From Oasisia sp. SBJ-2009 (Eukaryota > Annelida > Polychaeta > Sabellida > Siboglinidae): 64,000 bases of DNA. Below are positions 39,901 to 48,919 of this stretch, piece by piece. The stretch covers positions 744,001-808,000 of the forward strand of contig OZ024861.1 of the NCBI GenBank assembly GCA_964017155.1. The letters are read 5' to 3'. Under the pieces are notes generated by a model. That model did not search any database. It saw nothing but the letters and a program-made list of their open reading frames with translations, and was not told where the DNA came from. The first letter of the stretch is position 1; the number at the start of each line of letters is the position of its first letter. A program made the translations under genes and the position numbers.

Positions 39901-42900
39901 AAAACAGCAGAGTTGACCAAAAAGATGGTGTCACACATGGCTGTTAGCGTTGTGAAGTGTGAACATACATAGGCAGGTTATGTTTGTGTTGCTGGCATTT
40001 TAAAACTGGGTGTGTCTTTACTGGGTGTGTCTTTACTGGGTGTGTCTTTACTGGGTGTGTCTTTACTGGGTGTGTCTTTACTGGGTGTGTCTTTACTGGG
40101 TGTGTCTTTACTGGGTGTGTCTTTACTGGGTGTGTCTTTACTGGGTGTGTCTTTACTGGGTGTGTCTTTACTGGTTCAGTCAAGCTAAGAATGAATAAAT
40201 GTGAATAAAACAGTGTTTTGTGACTAAAAGAAGACTACTGATGACTGTATCCATGTGACAACATGCTGTTGTCATCATGTGACAACATGCTGTTTTCATT
40301 CATGTGACAACATGCTGTTTTCATTCATGTGACAACATGCTGTTGTCATCTGTGTGACAACATGCTGTTGTCATTCACGTGACAACATGCTGTTGTCATC
40401 AATGTGACAACATGCTGTTGTCATTCATGTGACAACATGCTGTTTTCATTCATGTGACAACATGTCATTGTCATTCGTGTGACAACATGCTGTTGTCATT
40501 CGTGTGACAACATGCTGTTGTCATTCATGTGACAACATGCTGTTGTCATTCATGTGACAACATGCCGTTGTTTATGTTCTTAAATGTTTATTAAGTAGAG
40601 CACTTTTGAGTTCATTCTTCTGTATCCTCTTCCTCCAAGGACCTGTTTATTTTTGCTCACATTCTTCTATAATACATCTTGTTCATGCACATAAGTATTC
40701 ATAACAGTATTAACTAAAATGAGTACAGTAAGCTTGTTACCCAAACACCACCCACCTTCAACTTTAAGTAAGCTGGTATGTAGTCAATGTCTGTACACAC
40801 CACACTACACTACACACTACACACTACACACTACACACACATGGATTCACATGTGTGTTCACGATGCTGTTGCAATGCTAAATGTGTCTGTCTAAAATCC
40901 TAGAAGCAGATGTAGTTTTAGCCACAGGCTCAGGTCACGTGATGTGGATAATCTCAGGTAATCAGACATAGAAGAGCTGCATGTGTCACCTATGTGTCAC
41001 CCATGTGTCACCCAGGTGTCACCCATGTGTCACCCATGTGTCACCTATGTGTCTGTCTTCAGTGGGACATCCGTAGCGGGGAGATTGTTCAAGAATATGA
41101 TCGTCATCTTGGACCTGTCAACACAATCACTTTTGTGGACCAGAATCGGCGATTTGTGACAACCTCTGATGACAAAAGTTTGCGAGTCTGGGAATGGTCA
41201 GTATATGACCAACTAATGACCACTCATTGAGCTCACTGAGATGACCACTCACTGAAATGACCACTCACTGAGATGACCACTCACTGAAATGACCACTCAC
41301 TGAGATGACCGCTCACTGAGATGACCACTCACTGAAATTACCGCTCACTGAGATGACCGCTCACTGAAATGACCGCTCACTGAGATGACCGCTCACTGAA
41401 ATGACCACTCACTGAGATGACCACTCACTGAGATGACCACTCTCACTGAGATGACCACTCACTGAGATGACCACTCACTGAGATGACCACTCACTGAAAT
41501 GACCACCACTGAGATGACCACTCACTGAGATGACCACTCACTGAGATGACCACCACTGAGATGACCACTCACTGAGATGAACACTCACTGAGATGACCAC
41601 TCACTGAGATGACCGCTCACTGAGATGACCGCTCACTAAGATGACCGCTCACTGAGATGACCGCTCACTGAGATGACCGCTCACTGAAATGACCGCTCAC
41701 TTAAATGACCGCTCACTGAGATGACCGCTCACTGAAATGACCACTCACTGAGATGACCACTCACTGAAATGACCACTCACTGAGATGACCACCACTGAGA
41801 TGACCACTCACTGAGATGAACACTCACTGAGATGACCACTCACTGAGATGACCGCTCACTGAGATGACCGCTCACTGAGATGACCGCTCACTGAGATGAC
41901 CGCTCACTGAAATGACCGCTCACTGAGATGACCGCTCACTGAAATGACCGCTCACTGAGATGACCACTCACTGAGATGACCACTCACTGAAATGACCACT
42001 CACTGAGATGACCACCACTGAGATGACCACTCACTGAGATGAACACTCACTGAGATGACCACTCACTGAGATGACCGCTCACTGAGATGACCGCTCACTA
42101 AGATGACCGCTCACTGAGATGACCGCTCACTGAGATGACCGCTCACTGAAATGACCGCTCACTTAAATGACCGCTCACTGAGATGACCACTCACTGAGAT
42201 GACCGCTCACTGAAATGACCACTCACTGAAATGACCACTCACTGAGATGACCACTCACTGAGATGACCACTCACTGAAATGACCACTCACTGAGATGACC
42301 ACCCACTGAAATGACCACTCACTGAAATGACCACTCACTGAAATGACCACTCACTGAGATGACCACTCACTGAGATGACCGCTCACTGAAATGACCACTC
42401 ACTGAGATGACCGCTCACTGAGATGACCGCTCACTGAAATGACCGCTCACTTAAATGACCGCTCACTGAGATGACCACTCACTGAGATGACCGCTCACTG
42501 AAATGACCACTCACTGAAATGACCACTCACTGAAATGACCGCTCACTGAAATGACCACTCACTGAGATGACCACTCACTGAAATGACCACCCACTGAGAT
42601 GACCACTCACTGAAATGACCACCCACTGAGGCTATGTCTGATGTTTTGGTCTCAATAGATTACTATGCCTCTGCGATTAACTTCAGATCACGTTCCTGGC
42701 AAGTTTTTGTAGAAAGCTTCTCAATTCAATATGTTTAACTAAAATGCCATGATATGTTGCACAGTAGACATTTTATAGTCTTAGTTGGATTATTCACTAG
42801 GAGATTATGAACAAATCATTAACTTGTGTTAAATTAGCAGTTCATGCACTACAACAATTATTCAGAAACAACATTTTCTGTAAATATATATGCAATGTTT

Positions 42901-45530
42901 GCATGAAATTATTTAATTTTCGACAGGTGAGTGATTGTCACTGGTGAACACATGCCTGTGTGTGATTGTACACGTGCCTGGGTGTGATTGTACACATGCC
43001 TGTGTGTGATTGTACACGTGCCTGTGTGTGTGATTGTACATGTGCCTGTGTGTGATTGTACATGTGCCTGTGTGTGATTGTACATGTGCCTGTGTGTGGT
43101 TGTACATGTGCCTGTTTGTGTTGTACATGTGCCTGTGTGTGTGTGATTGCACATGTGCCTGTTTGTGTTTTACATGTGCCTGTGTGTGTGATTGTACATG
43201 TGCCTGTGTGTGATTGTACATGTGCGTGTGTGTGATTGTACATGTGCCTGTGTGTGATTGTACACTTGCCTGTGTGTGATTGTACATGTGCCTGTGTGTG
43301 ATTGTACATGTAAATGTGTGTGATTGTACATGTGCATGGGTGTGATTATACATGTACCTGTGTGTGATTGTACGTGTGCCTGTATGTGATTATACACGTG
43401 CCTGTGTGTGATTGTACGTGTGCCTGTGTGTAATTGTACATGTGCCTGTATGTGATTGTAGGGACATCCCGGTAGACTTCAAGTACATAGCGGACACAAC
43501 TCTCAACTCGATGCCTGCCACAACCCTCTCCTGCAATGGTAAGTGGGGACAGTTGCCAGGCTAAGCCCTTTGACTGACCTGACAGATATCTCCACCGTAG
43601 ACCAAGACGTGTATTTCCTCACTGACCTGTTACGTTACACATGACTTCATGCAATACAAGGTTTCCTTCAATCTGTCGATAACCAATAATGGGCACACAG
43701 ATCTCGTCTGCCTCAAACTGTTTTATGGTATTTTGCAATGTTTATTTGGTCAACGAATGGAACGGGGTGTGTATTCTTTCACATACGGGTGTAATTGCCA
43801 CAGCAGAAACCTCCATTGTAAGTTTATAGGTTCCCATCCAACGAAAACATATCTAGGAGATATTATGCTGAGAATTTATTATTTTCAAATTGTTTGCATA
43901 TTGAAATATAAGTTTCACTTTGGATACATTTATATGGACAAGGTGAGACCAGTGGTGTGTGGTCTCTAGGTCTCACGGTGAGACCAGTGGTGTGTGGTCT
44001 CTAGGTCTCACGGTGAGACCAGTGGTGTGTGGTCTCTAGGTCTCACGGTGAAACCAGTGGTGTGTGGTCTCTAGGTCTCACGGTGAGACCAGTGGTGTGT
44101 GGTCTCTTGGTCTCACGGTGAAACCAGTGGTGTGTGGTCTCTTGGTCTCACGGTGAGACCAGTGGTGTGTGGTCTCTTTAGGTCTCACGGTGAGACCAGT
44201 GGTGTGTGGTCTCTTTAGGTCTCACAGTGATACCAGTGGTGTGTGGTCTCTTGGTCTCATGGTGAGACCAGTGGTGTGTGGTCTCTTTAGGTCTCACGGT
44301 GAGACCAGTGGTGTGTGGTCTCTTTAGGTCTCACGGTGAGACCAGTGGTGTGTGGTCTCTAGGTCTCACAGTGAGACCAGTGGTGTGTGGTCTCTTTAGG
44401 TCTCACGGTGAGACCAGTGGTTTATGGTCTCTTTAGGTCTCACGGTGAGACCAGTGGTGTGTGGTCTCTAGGTCTCACACAAAACGGACCCGAAACTAGA
44501 ATCACATGTGTCCTGTTACCGAGTGTAAAACCAACCATGTTATCTTGGCCTGCCTCTGTGCTACGTTTCCAAAGATTCAGATGCAACAGAAATTGTCTCA
44601 TCATTATAAGGACGGGATGTAAATGTTTCAGGCAAGTGGCTGGCCTGCCAGTCCATGAACAATCAGATCATCATCTTCAATGTGTTGAATCGCTTCAAGT
44701 ACATGCGTAAGAAGGTCTTCAAAGGTCACATGGTGGCGGGGTACGCCTGCAACATTGACTTCTCCCCAGACATGAGGTAGACGCTCTATTTTATTTCTTC
44801 TATAGCACACGGAATGTCCGTACATATTTGGACCCTTTTTTCAGACAGCTCAACAATCTAAAAAAAAATGTATGTACTCTATTTTTAGTGCACCTATTGT
44901 TTTGACTCAGTCATAATTTACTATAGCTACTACAGTTAATAGTGAAGATATGCCTACAAAATCATCTAACTGGCCAGTTGTAATAGCAATATATTATTTC
45001 ATTTTTGTATTACAAATTATCACCTGGTATATTACTTAAGAATTTTTTTTTATTGTCAGTTTTGTTACATTATTATTTTAGTCATTTGTTTTATGGAGTT
45101 AACTTATGACCCAACTGGTTTCAAAATGTTCACAATTATCATCTCATCTTTCTGCGGACAGTCGAATTATAGTTATTTCAAATAACGTTGCAGATCAGTG
45201 GTACAACTGGTGATCTCAGTAGCAGCGTGAGGATCCATTCAGAGTTGTATGTGATCTTTGTCAAATGTCTCATGAACAAATTTAAATACTACTCATTTTG
45301 AGTCATCTGGTGAAATGAGTCTCTTCACTCGTGCTCATTTCTGCCCTTTCAGTTACTTGATGTCTGGTGACGCGGACGGCAAACTGTTTGTCTGGGACTG
45401 GAAGACAACCAAGTTGTACAGCAAGTTCAAGGCCCACGACGACGTGTGTATCGCTTGTTTGTGGCACCCTCATGAAACATCCAAGGTGGTGAGTGCAGGC
45501 TGGGACGGACTCATCAAGTACTGGGACTGA
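28426..45530 (+). CDS. CDC40: CDC40/PRP17 pre-mRNA splicing factor, complete
   Basis: CDC40 (PRP17) is a WD40 spliceosomal protein needed for the second catalytic step of nuclear splicing. Coding exons: 28426-28605, 31069-31155, 31998-32127, 34935-35018, 35339-35481, 36631-36727, 37152-37366, 38457-38604, 39733-39848, 41063-41196, 43462-43538, 44632-44776, 45353-45530. They sum to 1734 bases, 577 residues plus stop, close to the 579 of the human protein. An acidic, low-complexity N-terminus precedes conserved [17 protein letters not shown] and [13 protein letters not shown]. Seven WD repeats run from [10 protein letters not shown] (about residue 284) to [10 protein letters not shown] at the C-terminus. 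Every junction is GT-AG and in frame. A polyadenylation signal lies at 46201. Confidence 0.97.
28606..31068. other. CDC40 intron 1
   Basis: About 2.5 kb. It contains a candidate hAT-like element (29395-29993) and otherwise AT-rich sequence with no recognised gene. Confidence 0.6.
29395..29993. mobile_element. Candidate non-autonomous hAT-like element
   Basis: Ends are TAAGGATTGGACGAAT and the inverse of TAACGATGAGACGAAT (short imperfect inverted repeats), with subterminal clusters of ATTCGAATCGAATATTC-type words. Flanks ATATCCTT and ATATTTTT could be a degraded 8-bp target duplication. No coding potential. Confidence 0.5.
31069..31155 (+). CDS. CDC40: CDC40 coding exon 2
   Basis: 29 codons ending [20 protein letters not shown], a conserved CDC40 motif. 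Acceptor TTTGAAG (weak pyrimidine tract), donor GCC|GTAAGT; phase 0 at both ends. Confidence 0.88.
31156..31483. other. CDC40 intron 2, start
   Basis: No recognisable feature between the exon 2 donor and the 42-bp array. Confidence 0.5.
31484..32017. repeat. 42-bp minisatellite containing exon 3 acceptor
   Basis: About 12 copies of a 42-bp unit, each with GTGTTTGTAG followed by ATTGGTCCTGAGGACCC: the exon 3 acceptor and ~20 exon bases. The intronic copies have CTAT inserted after the AG relative to the real exon start. Unit length is a multiple of three, so frames stay open on both strands. Confidence 0.95.
31998..32127 (+). CDS. CDC40: CDC40 coding exon 3
   Basis: Encodes [19 protein letters not shown], then [13 protein letters not shown]. 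Acceptor TTTGTAG, donor TATG|GTAGGC. The acceptor plus the GPEDP codons are the unit of the 42-bp array upstream. Confidence 0.94.
32173..33197. mobile_element. Non-autonomous hAT-like transposon, 8-bp TSD
   Basis: 1025-bp insertion with inverted ends TAGGGATGTGACGAT / TAGGGATGAGACGAT and flush 8-bp direct repeats GTACCTGT at 32165-32172 and 33198-33205. It interrupts a GGTACCTGTAACTAG minisatellite. It contains a C11-12 run near 32336 and no transposase frame. The host array itself repeats GTACCTGT, so the duplication is suggestive rather than proven. Confidence 0.8.
33198..33420. repeat. 15-bp GGTACCTGTAACTAG minisatellite
   Basis: About 14 degenerate copies; two more copies lie left of the hAT-like element at 32146-32172. 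In CDC40 intron 3. Confidence 0.85.
33695..34010. repeat. 41-bp minisatellite in CDC40 intron 3
   Basis: About 7.5 copies of a 41-bp unit (CCCCGTGTGTGTCACCAGGA + CTAGGGGAAGTGGTGCGTTGT). Confidence 0.92.
34132..34880. repeat. 21-bp minisatellite in CDC40 intron 3
   Basis: About 35 copies of GAGGGTGGGACTCCTTGCCC+T. Because 21 is divisible by three, up to four frames stay open on both strands (e.g. PEGGTPC, QGVPPSG, LRVGLLA repeats); none has coding support. The array ends about 55 bases before exon 4. Confidence 0.93.
34935..35018 (+). CDS. CDC40: CDC40 coding exon 4
   Basis: Encodes [20 protein letters not shown] then VEKADEKK. Acceptor CTTGCAG, donor AAAG|GTAAGA; phase 1 at both ends. Confidence 0.94.
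35339..35481 (+). CDS. CDC40: CDC40 coding exon 5
   Basis: Encodes [20 protein letters not shown] and [20 protein letters not shown], strongly conserved in the family. Acceptor GGCGTAG, donor GAG|GTGGGT; ends phase 0. Confidence 0.95.
35482..36630. other. CDC40 intron 5, no feature seen
   Basis: AT-rich intron with AATTCCAATT-type words near 36170-36300; no recognised element. Confidence 0.5.
36631..36727 (+). CDS. CDC40: CDC40 coding exon 6
   Basis: Encodes [19 protein letters not shown] and an acidic/basic stretch ending EEKTTLH. Acceptor ATACCAG, donor ACA|GTAAGT; ends phase 1. Confidence 0.94.
36856..36908. repeat. (TA)n(TG)n microsatellite
   Basis: About 18 TA dinucleotides followed by about 7 TG dinucleotides in CDC40 intron 6. 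Confidence 0.95.
37152..37366 (+). CDS. CDC40: CDC40 coding exon 7 (first WD repeat)
   Basis: Encodes [20 protein letters not shown], then [19 protein letters not shown] and [12 protein letters not shown]. Acceptor TTTACAG, donor AAG|GTGAGT. The last ~18 exon bases plus the donor are the unit of the 36-bp array. Confidence 0.96.
37349..38068. repeat. 36-bp minisatellite containing exon 7 donor
   Basis: Twenty units (35-36 bp) counting the real junction: CATGGTGACAAGATCAAG|GTGAGTGTCACCTGTCC. All 20 keep GTGAGT. Eight, including the real one, read AAG|GTGAGT and twelve read AAT|GTGAGT, a weaker donor. Confidence 0.96.
38275..38466. repeat. 62-bp repeat containing exon 8 acceptor
   Basis: Three copies of a ~62-bp unit including TTTGCTGTAG|ATCTGGGAGGT, the exon 8 acceptor and its first 11 bases. 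The two intronic copies continue as GTGACACATT and so present GAG|GTGACA, a donor-like word nine bases after the acceptor. Confidence 0.94.
38457..38604 (+). CDS. CDC40: CDC40 coding exon 8
   Basis: Encodes [40 protein letters not shown] and KLWDTET, the second WD repeat. Acceptor GCTGTAG, donor ACAG|GTAGGA; ends phase 1. Confidence 0.96.
38605..39187. other. CDC40 intron 8, start
   Basis: Single-copy intron except for about five 10-bp GAGACCGTGT repeats at 38948-38998. Confidence 0.6.
39188..39465. repeat. 23-bp minisatellite in CDC40 intron 8
   Basis: About 12 copies of TGTCTGGTCAGTCCTGTTGA + TCA. Confidence 0.92.
39733..39848 (+). CDS. CDC40: CDC40 coding exon 9
   Basis: Encodes [20 protein letters not shown], then [17 protein letters not shown]. 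Acceptor ATTGTAG, donor TGC|GTAAGT; ends phase 0. Confidence 0.95.
40010..40174. repeat. 15-bp minisatellite in CDC40 intron 9
   Basis: Eleven perfect copies of TACTGGGTGTGTCTT, so probably young. Open frames on both strands are artefacts. Confidence 0.95.
40245..40570. repeat. 25-bp minisatellite in CDC40 intron 9
   Basis: About 13 copies of GTGACAACATGCTGTTGTCA + TTCAT. Each unit contains the near-palindrome TGACAACATGCTGTTGTCA. Confidence 0.92.
40571..41062. other. CDC40 intron 9, 3' part
   Basis: Contains a short CTACACACTACACA run (40800-40840) and six 11-bp TGTGTCACCCA copies (40983-41050) just before the exon 10 acceptor. Confidence 0.7.
41063..41196 (+). CDS. CDC40: CDC40 coding exon 10
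   Basis: Encodes [20 protein letters not shown], then [14 protein letters not shown]. Acceptor TCTTCAG, donor ATG|GTCAGT; ends phase 2. Confidence 0.96.
41225..42629. repeat. 16-bp minisatellite in CDC40 intron 10
   Basis: About 88 copies of ACTGAGATGACCACTC, starting about 30 bases after the exon 10 donor. Larger blocks (variants GAACACTC, CACCACTG, CACTTAAATG in the same order) recur at about 41480, 41790 and 42010, which is a higher-order structure. Confidence 0.93.
42630..42940. other. CDC40 intron 10, single-copy part
   Basis: About 300 bases of AT-rich sequence between two arrays; no feature recognised. Confidence 0.5.
42941..43461. repeat. 22-bp minisatellite ending at exon 11 acceptor
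   Basis: About 23 copies of TGATTGTACATGTGCCTGTG + TG. The last copy supplies the acceptor itself: TGTGATTGTAG|GG. Confidence 0.94.
43462..43538 (+). CDS. CDC40: CDC40 coding exon 11
   Basis: Encodes [20 protein letters not shown] then TTLSCN. Acceptor GATTGTAG lies at the very end of the 22-bp TGTGTGATTGTA minisatellite; donor AATG|GTAAGT. Confidence 0.95.
43539..43937. other. CDC40 intron 11, no feature seen
   Basis: Single-copy intronic sequence between the exon 11 donor and the hairpin array. Confidence 0.5.
43938..44475. repeat. 35-bp palindrome-bearing minisatellite
   Basis: About 15 copies of a 35-37-bp unit. Each junction is the near-perfect palindrome GGTCTCACGGTGAGACC (8-bp arms around one base), and each unit also has GAGACC...GGTCTC arms around AGTGGTGTGT. 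Expected to form a row of hairpins in RNA or single-stranded DNA. Confidence 0.93.
44632..44776 (+). CDS. CDC40: CDC40 coding exon 12
   Basis: Encodes [40 protein letters not shown] and ends in a split Ser. Acceptor TTTCAG, donor GAG|GTAGAC. Confidence 0.95.
44777..45352. other. CDC40 intron 12, no feature seen
   Basis: AT-rich intron with no recognised element. Confidence 0.5.
45353..45530 (+). CDS. CDC40: CDC40 coding exon 13 (stop)
   Basis: Encodes [39 protein letters not shown] and the C-terminal [10 protein letters not shown], stop TGA at 45528-45530. Acceptor CTTTCAG. The final codons and stop are reiterated downstream in a 27-bp array. Confidence 0.96.
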
Positions 45531-46100
45531 GTCAGTGTCATCAAGTACTGGGACTGAGTCAGTGTCATCAAGTACTGGGACTGAGTCAGTGTCATCAAGT
45601 ACTGGGACTGAGTCAGTGTCATCAAGTACTGGGACTGAGTCAGTGTCATCAAGTACTGGGACTGAGTCAGTGTCATCAAGTACTGGGACTGAGTCAGTGT
45701 CATCAAGTACTGAGACTGGGTGAGTGTCATCAAGTACTGAGACTGAGTCAGTGTCATCAAGTACTGGGACTGAGTCAGTGTCATCAAATACTGGGACTGA
45801 GCGAGTGTCATCAAAGTACTGGGACTCAGTCAGTGTCATCAAGTACTGGGACTGAGTGTCATCAAGTACTGGGACTGAGTCGGTGTCATCAAAGTACTGG
45901 GACTGAGTCGGTGTCATCAAAGTACTGGGACTGAGTGAGTGTCATCAAGTACTCAGACTGAGTGAGTGTCATCAAGTACTGGGACTGAGTGAGTGTCATC
46001 AAGTACTGGGACTGAGTCGGTGTCATCAAGTACTGGGACTGAGTCAGTGTCATCAAGTACTGGGACTGAGTCAGTGTCATCAAGAACTGGGACTATGTCA
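45508..46100. repeat. 27-bp minisatellite containing CDC40 stop codon
   Basis: About 21 copies of GTCATCAAGTACTGGGACTG + AGTCAGT. The first copy is the end of the coding region (IKYWD then TGA) and the rest lie in the 3' UTR, so the C-terminal codons and stop are restated about 20 times after the true stop. Confidence 0.96.
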
Positions 46101-46200
46101 CTGTCACCAGGCACTGGTATCACACTGTGTATAATTTGTAAATATATCTTCATTTATAAAACCAGCCAAAAAGATTGTGCATAAAACACATACAGAAGAA

Positions 46201-46206
46201 AATAAA
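46201..46206 (+). promoter_or_regulatory. CDC40 polyadenylation signal AATAAA
   Basis: AATAAA followed by T-rich sequence, about 670 bases after the stop. It is the first good signal downstream of the 3' UTR array. Confidence 0.6.
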
Positions 46207-48858
46207 ACTTTTTATTTGTACGACTGTATTACTATTTATTATTTAAGTGACTGTATCAGTTATTAATTAAAATGTTGTGTAAATGCCTGATTAAGAACGT
46301 CGCTGTCCCACCCATAGTTCATAAAAAACGCTGAATCTTGGCAAGAGGCAATAATTATCATTGGCTCGGCCTAACTCATTTTGCAAAGCAGTTTGGCAGG
46401 CTGATTGACACTGGTGTCAGTAGCAGGGCCCCAGTCACGAGGATGTCATCATGTAGTCATCGAAGTTGTCAGTTAAATAGGACTTTATTCTTCAAGCATC
46501 ACCACATGTGTTAACACATGTGAACAGTGCAGTGGCACTTGACTACCTGTGTAGGACACCAGTGAACGAGTATAAGAACTACACGGCTTCAGTTATTCAG
46601 ATTCAGGTCCCCAGCCATTCAACTTTAGCATTCGACACTGAAATACATATTATTGCTACACTTGATGAAAAAGTAAGTTGTAGGCAAATGTCTTGTTTCT
46701 TAACACTTGTTAGAGCAACTTCTGTGGGAATACTCACAGACCTGTGTAACTGACCATTTGGAGATTATTACAATGAAATGGTCTCGCCAGAGAGAAAGCA
46801 ACAACTTTACTAACATTACCCACATTTATTGACAGAGTTAGCTAGGGATTTAACTCGTACAGAGGCTAATTTTAGACAAAAATATTTTGCGCGATATCCA
46901 CACGCAGCTCATACAACCTAAAGATACCAGATACTAATAATGTGACAGATTTTAAACACTAGTCAAATGATGCGTTTTTGTGCAAACCTTGACCTGCGTA
47001 GACAGACGGTACACATGAAGACTTTGTAAAGTTTGCCTGCTGATGATAGCAAAAGGCGCACTTTCACACGTACAGCATCACGTCCTTTATTTCATCCTGT
47101 TTCGTCACAGTCCAGAGTTGGCCGTCTCAAAGCAGACACTGATGAAGGTATTGAAACTTGAAATAAATCACAAACAATCTGTCTCCTTCGGTGTAAGTCA
47201 GATGAATGACCAGAGAGGGAAGAGCCTGGCAAGAAGTCTCGGCTCTAATGAGACTTTATTCTAAAACTGCCTGTGATGTCGTCATCACTGGCACATGGAC
47301 ACAGCTGACTTACATAACAATTGGCTTCTGTAACAAACCAACAAATCTGACAGTACAAAGCATTAAATAAAAATCCTGTCGCCGAGATACAGACACGTTT
47401 AAAAGCATCTAGGCCGGAGACACATAGCTGTCAAGAAGATGTTTCGAACACGTTAAATGCAAAACATTGGCGTAAACATATACAAAGAAAGTCGACTGGC
47501 ACAGTAAGTTCCAATGCAGCAGCATATACATAGCACACGAATATCTTTATTTCCAACATGTCATGTAGGTTTAGCCAAGCTTTCTTTGTGACAAGGTTCA
47601 GCCAAACCACAGTTAAACATGCAACAAGCATACATACATAACAATTGCCTGTATTAAAAACTATGCCAACATGACCTCTGCTTAATTACAAGAATAGTTT
47701 TGCATATGTCTTCCGGTAATGGTTTTTCAGTGAACACAACCACAGGTGCATCAACACACCTACACTTCAAAATGGGGACAAGGTAACACTGTATTGCAAT
47801 TTGACACAAAATATCACAACTTAACCCAGATTAATACGTAACCAACCACGTGACCCAGTTACAAGTTGGGCAGGTCTAGTCCGCACAACAGCTAAAAATA
47901 GATATCAAGGTCATGTGCTATAAATAGTTTTCTAGAATAAGTAATTGCAAACTAATAAGACACGAAGTGTGTGGTTACTTTAGACATTGCTTTTTACCTA
48001 GTCCAATTTATAAAGATCTTTATCTTTTTAATGTTGTCTCCCTCCTTGCTTCAGTTTTAGCAATATATAAAATAAAACTACTGAAAATATTCCAATAAGA
48101 GAGCTATAATTTTAAAGCTTATAATCTGTGGAACTAAAAATATGGCACCAAATGCGACATATTTCAATAAAACTATTATTAGCTTATTATATTTTATGAA
48201 TATGTCCATTTTTATTTGGCTCCTCTTCATTATGGGTTTGTTGTTGTTTATAACTTGACAACAGATGCATCCAATGTCACCATGTGTATTTGTATGTTGG
48301 TAGTGTTAATTTTACGACAATATTCCAGTGACATCAACTACTTATTGAGAAGAAAGATTTAAATAACTTACAATCTAGAATTTTGAACTTTACACATCAC
48401 AAGAATGTTCAACCATCATCGACTCAGTGTCTGACACTTTTTGTCATTTCATCAAAAACTGACAAAAAACTTGTATCAATTGCATAAAAACCATGAACAC
48501 ATTTCCTAAAATAAACAGCAATTCCCACCATCAGCCAAGGAAACTTAGCATAGACAAGACAGAAGAAAGCCATTTGATATTTTAAGACATTTGAACAACA
48601 TTACAGTTTGTGTACACTCTCACTTGTAACATGTGTAACAGGTTGTAACAGTACACTTGTAACAATATACTTGTAACAGTACATTTGCTTCACCAACCAG
48701 ACTGACCCAGCCAGAGAACAATTTGGGCAGAATCCACAGAATGTAAATGACACGGGACGTTGAAGTGTCAACCACAGCTGTGTGTGTGGACAGCAGCTGT
48801 TTGCTGTCACAGCTGCTTGCTGTCACAGCTGCGGCACTTGGTGACCATTCAGCCACTC
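46207..48858. other. Convergent intergenic region / TNPO3 3' UTR
   Basis: No conserved coding sequence. Minus-strand AATAAA words occur, e.g. at 47546-47551, so part is probably TNPO3 3' UTR. I could not choose the cleavage site. Short TTGTAACAGTACA repeats lie at 48625-48690. Confidence 0.45.
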
Positions 48859-48919
48859 TCACCTAAACAGGCGCTGGAATTCGCGTATGGCCCGTGACAC
48901 TTGCTTGATGTCGTCAGCA
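48859..48919 (-). CDS. TNPO3: TNPO3 last coding exon
   Basis: Completes Ser and encodes [19 protein letters not shown], stop TGA at 48861-48859. Acceptor TTTCAG. The RLFR C-terminus matches TNPO3. Confidence 0.95.
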
